Notes under the pieces: model-generated
Seen by the model: only the letters and a program-made list of their open reading frames with translations
The model's database searches: none
What the model was told of the DNA's origin: nothing
Assembly: GCA_001778275.1 (NCBI GenBank)
Contig: MFGM01000042.1
Span: forward strand, 1-7,956
Direction of reading: 5' to 3'
DNA length: 7,956 bases
From: Candidatus Falkowbacteria bacterium RIFOXYC2_FULL_48_21
GTDB lineage: Bacteria; Patescibacteriota; Patescibacteriia; UBA11705; JABHMO01
Position numbers and translations under genes: made by a program
Shown: one piece after another, positions 1 through 5,465 of the stretch
How the letters are laid out: the number at the start of each line of letters is the position of its first letter
Position numbering within the stretch: the first letter of the stretch is position 1

Positions 1-84
1 CCACGGCGCGCCCGCGAACGCCTGCTTGTAAACGAAACGAATGGCTCCGGCATCTCCGGTTTCAAAAGGACGAATGGTGATCAT
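1..84 (-). CDS. GNAT-family acetyltransferase, N-terminal fragment (3' end outside window)
   Basis: The minus strand opens an ATG at 84 and stays open for 28 codons to the window edge. The peptide begins MITIRPFETGDAGAIRFVYK and ends in FAGAPW. The pattern I-R-P-x-x-x-x-D at the first strand, followed by a helix and an F-x-G-x-P-W turn, is typical of the N-terminus of GNAT acetyl-CoA-dependent N-acetyltransferases. The catalytic core is outside the window, so the substrate cannot be inferred. The start is supported by a strong Shine-Dalgarno GGGGAGG at 91-97, six bases before the ATG. It follows the aspartoacylase-like gene on the same strand after a 62-nt gap, so the two may be co-transcribed; I see no clear promoter in the gap. 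Family call is moderately sure. Confidence 0.65.
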   Translation of the reverse strand, partial: MITIRPFETGDAGAIRFVYKQAFAGAPW

Positions 85-146
85 TTTCAACCTCCCCGTA
101 AAAAGAGTTCACCACAAAACAGCTAATTCTTGTAAAGTTACTGACG

Positions 147-938
147 CTATTCGAGCGACAATCGAATCATTTTATAACAACCGATGCCCGGATACTGGCC
201 GCACATGAGTGGATAAAACGCTTCATCTCCAACGCGTGCAATCTCAAAGTCGCGCCAGCCTTCAGCCTTTTTCAATTGCTTGCCGTAAACCCAATAGATG
301 TTTTTACCGATCAGATTATTTCTCGTTATCGGTGCTGAATATTGCACCGGAAACTTTTTCAAGCAAACCAGCAAACGCCCCGCGTCTCCCCTGTTCGCTT
401 CAATTTCCACGGCCGGATCGGCAAACTCGGTCAACGGACCGGTGGCTCGCTTTTCCGATGCCGGCCAAACGACAATGTCGTTTATATCAAACTGCGCCGC
501 TAAGAGCAAATCCGCAAAACTCGGCTTGGTTAAAATGATAAAAGTGCGCGTTTCAAGAGTGTGATTGTGCACATCAACCACGCCGTTGTAACTTTTCGCT
601 TTCAATAAAATTTCCGCGGCGCGACGTTCTTCATATTTATCGGAACCAAGCACCCCGGGCGCGGAGCGATTCAAGTCACAATCAACAAAACGCCGGTTCA
701 ACGCCACGGCCTTTTCGTTCGCCACCAACCAATCATGGGCTTTGCCATCACCAAGCGCCTTCATCAACTCGATGCCCACCGGCTCATCGCCGTGCGTGCC
801 GGCCAAAAACAAAACGTTTTTAATTCCCGCCTTTTTCGGCAAGAAAAAAAGTTCATCGGTGGCACGAAGCTCTGCCAACCGACGACCAAATTCAATAAAC
901 GACTTCCGGTGCATTGGGTTAATCAAATTATCGAGCAT
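147..938 (-). CDS. Aspartoacylase / succinylglutamate desuccinylase-like zinc hydrolase
   Basis: This 263-residue protein carries the signature of the AstE/AspA branch of M14-type zinc carboxypeptidase folds, which cleave an N-acyl amide from an amino acid in the cytoplasm. GTHGDEPVG (residues 47-55) supplies zinc ligands H49 and E52. DLNR (88-91) matches the substrate-binding D-L-N-R motif. DVHNH (122-126) supplies the third ligand, H124. VEIEANRG (177-184) is in the expected place for the catalytic glutamate. Length is a little below typical aspartoacylases (about 300), so the C-terminal domain may be reduced. Which acyl-amino acid is cleaved cannot be told. The start is uncertain: ATG at 936-938 has no Shine-Dalgarno, and nor does the second ATG at 912-914; an in-frame stop at 975-977 excludes longer forms. 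A stop at 147-149 (TAG) precedes a 62-nt gap to a GNAT gene, perhaps an operon. Confidence 0.85.
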   Translation of the reverse strand: MLDNLINPMHRKSFIEFGRRLAELRATDELFFLPKKAGIKNVLFLAGTHGDEPVGIELMKALGDGKAHDWLVANEKAVALNRRFVDCDLNRSAPGVLGSDKYEERRAAEILLKAKSYNGVVDVHNHTLETRTFIILTKPSFADLLLAAQFDINDIVVWPASEKRATGPLTEFADPAVEIEANRGDAGRLLVCLKKFPVQYSAPITRNNLIGKNIYWVYGKQLKKAEGWRDFEIARVGDEAFYPLMCGQYPGIGCYKMIRLSLE

Positions 939-949
939 ATTGCATTTAG

Positions 950-978
950 AGCGTAGCGCAGTCTCGAGTTCGCGTCAA
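950..978 (-). promoter_or_regulatory. Weak candidate promoter for the aspartoacylase-like gene
   Basis: On the minus strand TTGACG (973-978) is followed after 17 nt by TACGCT (950-955). The -35 is 5/6 to consensus, but the -10 matches at only three positions. If used, transcription would begin almost at the ATG at 938. Offered only because the gene must have a promoter in this divergent 165-nt gap. Confidence 0.3.
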
Positions 979-1016
979 CTATCAGACAACCATCCAAGTT
1001 ACCAATTTGGAAGTCC

Positions 1017-1045
1017 TTGACATTTGCCAACGATTGGGATAGAAT
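1017..1045 (+). promoter_or_regulatory. Sigma-70-type promoter of the HAD hydrolase gene
   Basis: TTGACA at 1017-1022 (6/6) is separated by exactly 17 nt from TAGAAT at 1040-1045 (5/6). The predicted start near 1052 gives a leader of about 50 nt before the ATG at 1104. It lies in the divergent gap with the aspartoacylase-like gene. Confidence 0.75.
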
Positions 1046-1103
1046 CCGTACAGTTGAACCCGCTCATTTATAATTTGAACACAAAAATTGTTCGGAGGAA
1101 AAA

Positions 1104-1940
1104 ATGGCAAAACCGCTGGTGCTGATTGACGTGGACTGGACACTGCTAAACGACCTGTTTCATTTCGAACCGAACGGGCTCGCGGAAAAAATCAAAGTCA
1201 TGACGGCAGCCGGCTGGGAAATCGGCCTCATGTCAGACCGGCCGCAAAACGAGCTGATGGAATTCAGCGATGAACTTGGCATGAACGGACCATTGCTGGC
1301 GGAGCTGGGAAACGTGCTTATTTATCCGCGACTCGACATTTGCAAATGCTGGCGCACCTACGATGAACGGTCAAAAATGTCCATGTTTACCAAGAGAGCG
1401 ATCATCACTCTGATGGAAAAATTTCCCAACTTGCCAATACTGCTTTCAAGCAACGTTCGGCAATTTCGGGAATTTCAAAACCTGAATTGGCCGCGCGAAA
1501 AAGTCATTGCCGCCGTACACACTCAGCGTCGCACCAGTTTTCTCGTGAACGTGCATCGCTACGGTCCGGACGGACTGATGGAAGCCGGCGCTGAACCGGT
1601 GCAATCTATCGCGCGCCTGCTCAAAACGCAGTTCATCGATGACTTTTTCACCGAACCGTTTCTTTTTGTCAGTGAAAAAAGGCAAGGTTGCGCCTTGTTT
1701 CACTTCGCCGATGCGAGCAAAGCGCGCTCTGCCAAGTATCTGTTCGACGAAAAGCTGGCCGACTCCATCGCCATGATCGGCGACATGATCTGGGACGACC
1801 TCAAAGATCCGCGTGCCATTCAGCTGGCCGTGGGCAATGCTGACGAGTCGTACAAAAAAATCTGCCGCTTCACGGCCGACAAACCGTTCTCAACGGGAGT
1901 GGGTCAGTGCCTTGACTGGCTCAAGGCGAATTACGAGTAA
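1104..1940 (+). CDS. HAD-superfamily hydrolase (putative phosphatase)
   Basis: This 278-residue soluble protein has the haloacid-dehalogenase layout. Motif I is IDVDWTLL (residues 8-15), with nucleophile D9 and acid/base D11; a tryptophan sits where most relatives have glycine. Motif II is the serine in LMSDRP (S44). Motif IV is IGDMIWDDL (225-233), with Mg2+-binding aspartates, followed by AVGNADE (242-248), the usual end of the Rossmann core in Cof-like phosphatases. A large cap of about 130 residues is inserted between motifs II and IV and is where substrate choice would be made; I do not recognise it. Likely reaction is phosphate-ester hydrolysis in the cytoplasm, substrate unknown. Start: SD GGAGG at 1094-1098, five bases before ATG. 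It is the only complete plus-strand gene, transcribed alone between its own promoter and a hairpin terminator at 1944-1974. Confidence 0.8.
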   Translation: MAKPLVLIDVDWTLLNDLFHFEPNGLAEKIKVMTAAGWEIGLMSDRPQNELMEFSDELGMNGPLLAELGNVLIYPRLDICKCWRTYDERSKMSMFTKRAIITLMEKFPNLPILLSSNVRQFREFQNLNWPREKVIAAVHTQRRTSFLVNVHRYGPDGLMEAGAEPVQSIARLLKTQFIDDFFTEPFLFVSEKRQGCALFHFADASKARSAKYLFDEKLADSIAMIGDMIWDDLKDPRAIQLAVGNADESYKKICRFTADKPFSTGVGQCLDWLKANYE

Positions 1941-1943
1941 ACA

Positions 1944-1974
1944 TAAACCGCTCAGCACATGCCTGAGCGGTTTA
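1944..1974. terminator. Bidirectional hairpin terminator between convergent genes
   Basis: A perfect 12-bp inverted repeat, TAAACCGCTCAG (1944-1955) and its complement (1963-1974), encloses a 7-nt loop. It starts 4 nt after the HAD stop codon and lies 17 nt beyond the stop of the convergent coiled-coil gene. The A-rich and T-rich ends of the stem supply a short U-tract on each strand, so it can end both transcripts. Confidence 0.85.
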
Positions 1975-1990
1975 TTCATCAGTAAAATTG

Positions 1991-2281
1991 TCACGCCACC
2001 AAGGCCGCCGCTTCTTTTTGATTGACCCGTTGCTCCAACGCATCCAACCGACGCTTCATGTCCAAAAGCTCATGAGCAAAAGCACCTGAATCCTCCTTGT
2101 CCCTCGTTGATAACGCTTCAAGGTCGCGCCGCAACGAGCCGATTTCCAGCCTAATGTCACGAATATCACTTTCAATACGTTCGAGACGTTGGTCTATACG
2201 ATCAAATTGCGGCAAAACAATTTGCTCAAATGCCTCACCGACTTCCACGCGAATATTTTGTAGATCTTCTTGGGTAAGCAT
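1991..2281 (-). CDS. Small acidic coiled-coil protein of unknown function
   Basis: A 96-residue protein that I cannot assign to a named family. Nearly all of it is predicted helix with heptad spacing: residues 20-60 show repeated I/L-x-x-R/E-I/L patterns (for example FDRIDQRLERIESDIRDI), and residues 70-88 continue in the same way (LLDMKRRLDALEQRVNQ). It has no signal peptide or membrane segment and no cysteine, so it is probably a cytoplasmic oligomer. Short all-coiled-coil proteins like this are frequent in CPR genomes. The ATG at 2281 has no Shine-Dalgarno, but a near-consensus promoter lies directly upstream (2301-2329) and predicts a leader of only about 12 nt. It is transcribed separately from the ABC exporter gene that ends 65 nt upstream. 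The function could be structural or as an adaptor; the sequence does not decide. Confidence 0.75.
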   Translation of the reverse strand: MLTQEDLQNIRVEVGEAFEQIVLPQFDRIDQRLERIESDIRDIRLEIGSLRRDLEALSTRDKEDSGAFAHELLDMKRRLDALEQRVNQKEAAALVA

Positions 2282-2300
2282 ACTAAAACGTTATGGTTAC

Positions 2301-2329
2301 AATATAACAAAATCGAAAAAAAACGTCAA
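2301..2329 (-). promoter_or_regulatory. Sigma-70-type promoter of the coiled-coil gene with an oligo-T spacer
   Basis: On the minus strand TTGACG (2324-2329, 5/6) and TATATT (2301-2306, 5/6) are separated by 17 nt that begin with eight consecutive T. The predicted transcription start is near 2294, about 12 nt before the ATG. The -35 lies 17 nt after the stop codon of the exporter gene, so the T-run may also help terminate that transcript. Confidence 0.7.
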
Positions 2330-2346
2330 AATTTTGCTTTTTCCTC

Positions 2347-4083
2347 TTAAAACTTCTGCGCCAAATACAATCTTTTGTAAACACCATCGTGATTTATCAG
2401 TTCTTGGTGCGTCCCCTCCTCAACCAGCTTTCCCTGATCAAGCACGAAAATCCGATTGGCCTTCTTTACCGTGGACAAGCGATGCGCGATGACGAAAGTG
2501 GTGCGACCGACGATCAATTTTTGCAACGCTTCCTGCACCGATTTTTCCGTGATCGAATCCATGGACGCGGTCGCTTCGTCCAAAATCAAAATCGCCGGAT
2601 CGTGCAACATAGCGCGGGCGATGGCGATGCGCTGTTTCTGCCCCACGGAAAGTTTAACGCCCCGCTCGCCCACCTTGGAATCATAACCCCTCGGAAATTT
2701 CATGATAAATTCATGCGCGTTCGCCGCCTTGGCCGCCACCATCACCGCCTCGTCCGTGGCAGCCGGATTGCCAAAACGCAGATTGTACCAAATCGTATCA
2801 TGAAACAAAATGACTTCCTGCGGCACCACGCCGACAAAACGGCGCAGATTTTCACCGTCAATATGACGCACGGAAACGCCGTCTATTTCAATCTCGCCGC
2901 GCGTGGGCAGATAAAACGACGCGATTAAATCGGCCATGGTGCTCTTGCCACCGCCGCTCTCACCCACAAAGGCGATGCTCTCGCTCGGCGCCACGTTGAA
3001 GCTGATATCGCGCAAAACCCACGGTTGTTCGCGTCCATCGTATTTAAACCAGACTTTTCTGAAAACCACCGCGCCCTTCAAAGCGGAAAAATCAGCTGTT
3101 ATCCTATCACGCACTTCTCTTTCCGTGCCAAGTTTCTTGATTTTTTCCAGATGCGCCAAACCGACCAAACAGCGCCGAAAGCGTTGATAATTGAACGCCA
3201 ATTGCGCCAACGGTCGATACACCATGGCAATATAGCCGACAAACATAACCAAATTACCAGCCGTTATTTTGTCCGCAAACAAAAGCGCTGTGCCGAGGCT
3301 GAAACAAACGACAAAACCCAGACCAAAAATGGTTTGCTGATAAAAACTTAACGCCGACTGACTGATCATGTTCAATTTTCTACCCTTGATCGTCCTTTGT
3401 AAATGATGCGAAACTCGTTCCATAACAAAATCTTCCGCCGCAAAAGCCTTGATCGGCTGGACATTGCTGGCCGCTTCCCAAATGTCGCCGAAAGATTTGT
3501 CATATATTTGATGCATTTTCTTTTGCGCCGAAATAATCGACTGCGTGCGCCACAGCGTGGCCGCGACGTACAAAGCCAAAACTAAAAGCAAAACACAGGC
3601 CAATAGCCAATGAACGTAAAACAATATGCCGAGAATGGCGATGGCAGTGAGAAAGCCGGGCAGGGTGGAAAAAATCGCTTCCGTCACGATGGTTTCGAGA
3701 TCGAAAACCGCGCGATTCATGCGGCTCAAGACGCGACCCATTTTTTGATTTTTGTGAAAAGAAAACGGCAATCGAATAAGATGCGCCAGAAAACTTTTCA
3801 AAAAACTATTGCTTACCCGCACACTCAACGCGTCACCCGCGCTGTCGGTCAGGCGAGATAAGTAGTCGCTTAAAAGTGAAAAAACAAACCAACCGCCGAT
3901 CAACCCGACGATGCCTTGCCACGCAGCTTTTTTCATGGCCAGATCCACCAGTCGGCCATACATGAGCGGAATAACGGCGTTGATCACGGCGCCGGCGATG
4001 GCCACGCCCAAAATAAACCAAACCGTTCGCTTGAACGGTTTTAGATATTGCCAAATGGTTTTCGCGTCGACGGAAAATTGCAT
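2347..4083 (-). CDS. ABC exporter, fused permease and ATPase (MsbA/LmrA type half-transporter)
   Basis: A full-length 578-residue half-transporter expected to work as a homodimer in the cytoplasmic membrane. The type I exporter transmembrane domain covers roughly residues 15-310, with hydrophobic segments near 20-40, 57-73, 138-158, 160-178, 252-270 and 274-292. The nucleotide-binding domain follows from about 340. All catalytic motifs are present: Walker A GESGGGKST (374-382), Q-loop Q422 in VVPQE, signature LSVGQ (478-482; the usual LSGGQ with one substitution), Walker B ILILDE (498-503) with catalytic E503, and H-loop H534 in IAHRLS. There is no N-terminal C39 peptidase domain, so it does not itself cut leaders. 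The substrate could be lipid, drug or peptide; location downstream of a radical SAM/precursor pair makes a peptide product possible (inference). No Shine-Dalgarno precedes the ATG; an extended -10 promoter sits about 20 nt upstream. Confidence 0.92.
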   Translation of the reverse strand: MQFSVDAKTIWQYLKPFKRTVWFILGVAIAGAVINAVIPLMYGRLVDLAMKKAAWQGIVGLIGGWFVFSLLSDYLSRLTDSAGDALSVRVSNSFLKSFLAHLIRLPFSFHKNQKMGRVLSRMNRAVFDLETIVTEAIFSTLPGFLTAIAILGILFYVHWLLACVLLLVLALYVAATLWRTQSIISAQKKMHQIYDKSFGDIWEAASNVQPIKAFAAEDFVMERVSHHLQRTIKGRKLNMISQSALSFYQQTIFGLGFVVCFSLGTALLFADKITAGNLVMFVGYIAMVYRPLAQLAFNYQRFRRCLVGLAHLEKIKKLGTEREVRDRITADFSALKGAVVFRKVWFKYDGREQPWVLRDISFNVAPSESIAFVGESGGGKSTMADLIASFYLPTRGEIEIDGVSVRHIDGENLRRFVGVVPQEVILFHDTIWYNLRFGNPAATDEAVMVAAKAANAHEFIMKFPRGYDSKVGERGVKLSVGQKQRIAIARAMLHDPAILILDEATASMDSITEKSVQEALQKLIVGRTTFVIAHRLSTVKKANRIFVLDQGKLVEEGTHQELINHDGVYKRLYLAQKF

Positions 4084-4104
4084 GGGAAAATTATTATTGA
4101 CACA

Positions 4105-4113
4105 ATTATATCA
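4105..4113 (-). promoter_or_regulatory. Extended -10 promoter of the ABC exporter gene
   Basis: The minus strand reads TGA-TATAAT, a perfect -10 hexamer (4105-4110) with the TGN extension (4111-4113). No good -35 exists at 16-18 nt, which an extended -10 can tolerate. The predicted start near 4098 leaves a leader of about 14 nt with no Shine-Dalgarno. It implies that the exporter can be expressed independently of the upstream genes. Confidence 0.65.
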
Positions 4114-4188
4114 TCAATCAGCTTTGGCGCAAAATCACCTCGAATAATTGAAGCGCAAAAACCGCGATTACCGATAATGGCACGGTGA

Positions 4189-4278
4189 GGGGAGGGCAGG
4201 GAGAGGGCGTACGAGCGAGCAGGGGGACCCCCCTAGCCCCCTTTGCAAGGGGGGACATTGGGGGGAGGGCGAAGGGGG
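4189..4278 (+). repeat. REP-like G-rich element with two G-quadruplex motifs and a hairpin
   Basis: Two canonical four-tract motifs are on the plus strand: G4-A-G3-CA-G3-AGA-G3 at 4189-4207, and G6-ACATT-G6-A-G3-CGAA-G5 at 4249-4278. Between them CCCCCTT (4237-4243) pairs with AAGGGGG (4247-4253) around a 3-nt loop, while GGGGG (4222-4226) and CCCCCC (4228-4233) offer competing pairings. G/C-tract hairpins of this kind with TTTGCAA in the loop occur as dispersed intergenic repeats in many environmental bacterial genomes. Only one copy is visible here, so repeat status is inferred from its form. Confidence 0.55.
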
Positions 4279-4376
4279 TACAAGTCACTCCGCGGTTAGC
4301 GGAGGAATAATTGGCACATGAAAACCGCGGCCAGAAATGGCAACGGCAAAAAAACGCAAAATTATTTATTTAATCG

Positions 4377-5303
4377 CTATAAATTAGACTCCGGAAGCGG
4401 ACAAATAAACACCTTCCCAGACATGCTTAAACCCTGCGCCTCATAAAATTGCGCGGCCAAACTGCCGGGGGAATTTTGCACCAGCGTATATTGAGCGCCT
4501 TGTTTCAAAGCATAACTCATCGCCTCTTTCCACAATCTCTCCCCACAATCTTTTCCGCGAAATTTTTCTTTCACGCCGAAGTATGGCGGCAGCAAACACT
4601 TTACTCCACAACCATCCGGCCAAACATCAAGCGGGCCAATGGCGCCGATGATCTCATTGTCGCGCACCAGACAGACAATCGGCGACAGCTTTTTCCCTTT
4701 GGTGATAAACTCGCGCCACAAAAAATCAAAACCCTCCATGTCTGTTTCGCGACCAAGTGCCTCGAACGTGGCTCGCGTACGGGTATCCGCTTTATCAAAA
4801 TAGCAAATCTCATTCAACCGCCCCGACAGCAAATGGTTCGCCGTGATCTTCTGTAAATAAATATTATATTCGGTATAATCAGTCGTCACGCTCGGCCCGG
4901 CAAAACAATAAACAAAACACTTCTTGATCTTTTTTTCTTTGCTCGACTGTAAATATATTTCACGCGCCGTCTCCAAATCAACCGTTCCGAGCGGTGCAGC
5001 CGCATAATAAAATATCTTTAACGTATTAAATTCATGCCCGCCCAAAACGGGAATAAATAATTTATGATCTTTGAAAATAACGTTATCAAGCAACAGTCGT
5101 TCCGAAGGCGCCGCGCTCCAACGTTTATTTTTGTCATAAGTCAAAAACGTGTCGCCCGCCGTATTATTCAAGATATCTGATACAATCTTTTCAATTGCAT
5201 AATCGGCCAAATAGACCGGCCCGAGGATGGGTAAATATAAAACTTGAGCACTTAAGAATCGTGACCATTCGCCAACAAATTCAATCCTGTTTGTTTTTTG
5301 CAT
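4377..5303 (-). CDS. GNAT-like acyltransferase with unrecognised N-terminal half; possible RiPP tailoring enzyme
   Basis: A 308-residue protein. The C-terminal part (about 205-303) reads as a GNAT fold: strand IVCLVRDNEIIGAIGPL (209-225), then the acyl-CoA pyrophosphate loop after YFGVKEKFRGKDCGERLW (241-258; R249-G-K-D-C-G254, the family's R/Q-x-x-G-x-G/A), and the motif B helix LAAQFYEAQGL (282-292). The first 200 residues are not familiar; they are mixed alpha/beta with a cysteine-containing patch FVYCFAGPSV (130-139) and could be a second, degenerate GNAT unit, but I cannot show this. The likely reaction is acyl transfer from acyl-CoA to an amine. It begins 54 nt after the precursor peptide gene, beyond a hairpin, so acylation of the mature peptide is a reasonable guess. 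The ATG at 5303 lacks a Shine-Dalgarno. Stop is TAG. Confidence 0.7.
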   Translation of the reverse strand: MQKTNRIEFVGEWSRFLSAQVLYLPILGPVYLADYAIEKIVSDILNNTAGDTFLTYDKNKRWSAAPSERLLLDNVIFKDHKLFIPVLGGHEFNTLKIFYYAAAPLGTVDLETAREIYLQSSKEKKIKKCFVYCFAGPSVTTDYTEYNIYLQKITANHLLSGRLNEICYFDKADTRTRATFEALGRETDMEGFDFLWREFITKGKKLSPIVCLVRDNEIIGAIGPLDVWPDGCGVKCLLPPYFGVKEKFRGKDCGERLWKEAMSYALKQGAQYTLVQNSPGSLAAQFYEAQGLSMSGKVFICPLPESNL

Positions 5304-5315
5304 AATTCTATCAAT

Positions 5316-5344
5316 AATATAAGGCTTGCGATAAGTTTTCGCAA
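5316..5344 (-). promoter_or_regulatory. Possible promoter of the GNAT-like gene overlapping the terminator hairpin
   Basis: On the minus strand TTGCGA (5339-5344, 4/6) lies 17 nt from TATATT (5316-5321, 5/6). The -35 is inside the hairpin arm and the predicted start near 5309 is about 5 nt before the ATG, which would make a leaderless mRNA. This fits the lack of a Shine-Dalgarno but could be coincidence in AT-rich DNA. Confidence 0.35.
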
Positions 5345-5349
5345 GCCTT
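5321..5349 (-). terminator. Hairpin after the precursor peptide gene (terminator or attenuator)
   Basis: A perfect 10-bp stem, AAGGCTTGCG (5321-5330) with its complement at 5340-5349, closes a 9-nt loop (extendable by one A-T pair). It begins 8 nt past the precursor stop codon. On the minus strand it is followed by TTATATTATTG, a broken U-tract, so termination may be partial. A leaky terminator here would keep precursor levels above those of the downstream GNAT-like gene, as often seen in RiPP operons. Confidence 0.6.
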
Positions 5350-5357
5350 TGTCGTGA

Positions 5358-5462
5358 TCACCCAGAATGCGGATTGTCGTCAAAACTCTGGCATGAGCAC
5401 ATAGCACTCTCTTCGAGCTGGTCAAGATCAATGATCTCAACTTCTCTTTCTTCGCTGTTCAT
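5358..5462 (-). CDS. Candidate RiPP precursor peptide, 34 residues, partner of the radical SAM enzyme
   Basis: ATG at 5460-5462 to TGA at 5358-5360 encodes 34 residues. The N-terminal 21 form an acidic amphipathic leader-like segment (MNSEEREVEIIDLDQLEESA, then M) with ten acidic residues and alternating hydrophobics in VEIIDLDQL. The C-terminal 13, CSCQSFDDNPHSG, form a core-like tail rich in Cys, Ser, Asn and His. Translation is clearly intended: a perfect Shine-Dalgarno AAAGGAGG (5469-5476) lies in the last codons of the radical SAM gene, six bases before the ATG, and the two genes are 3 nt apart. Known radical SAM/SPASM maturases install thioether bonds from cysteine (sactipeptides, ranthipeptides) or C-C/C-O links at aromatic residues (cyclophanes). 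Here C22, C24 and F27 are candidates. No GG or GA cleavage motif is visible. Another small-protein function cannot be excluded. Confidence 0.75.
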   Translation of the reverse strand: MNSEEREVEIIDLDQLEESAMCSCQSFDDNPHSG

Positions 5463-5465
5463 GTT

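Larger units (their letters stand above)
4084..4376. other. Gene-free G-rich intergenic region
   Basis: These 293 nt hold no convincing reading frame. They contain the exporter promoter at the left end, two G-quadruplex motifs, a C/G hairpin, a second small hairpin (CTCCGC 4288-4293 pairing with GCGGAG 4299-4304), and an imperfect direct repeat (AAAACCGCG, then ATGGCA and CGG) at about 4157-4185 and 4321-4345 that brackets the G-rich core. The skewed composition, unlike the flanking genes, suggests a dispersed repeat inserted here. I see no clear U-tract terminator for the upstream GNAT-like gene. Confidence 0.6.

Noticed and set aside
2389..2928. Plus-strand frame of 179 codons inside the ABC exporter ATPase region
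   Set aside because: Antisense to an intact ATP-binding domain; its basic, low-information composition is typical of a shadow of conserved codons.
2347..4083. Exporter as a C39-peptidase bacteriocin transporter (PCAT)
   Set aside because: The protein starts directly with the transmembrane domain; no N-terminal Cys/His peptidase region is present, and the total length of 578 leaves no room for it.
4097..4102. Plus-strand TTGACA upstream of the exporter gene
   Set aside because: No -10 at the proper spacing and no plus-strand gene downstream; the overlapping minus-strand TGA-TATAAT fits the exporter instead.
5252..5440. 62-codon minus-strand reading frame overlapping the precursor and the GNAT start
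   Set aside because: It is a different frame of the same DNA, has no Shine-Dalgarno, and runs across the hairpin; the 34-residue frame has the perfect SD and the right composition.
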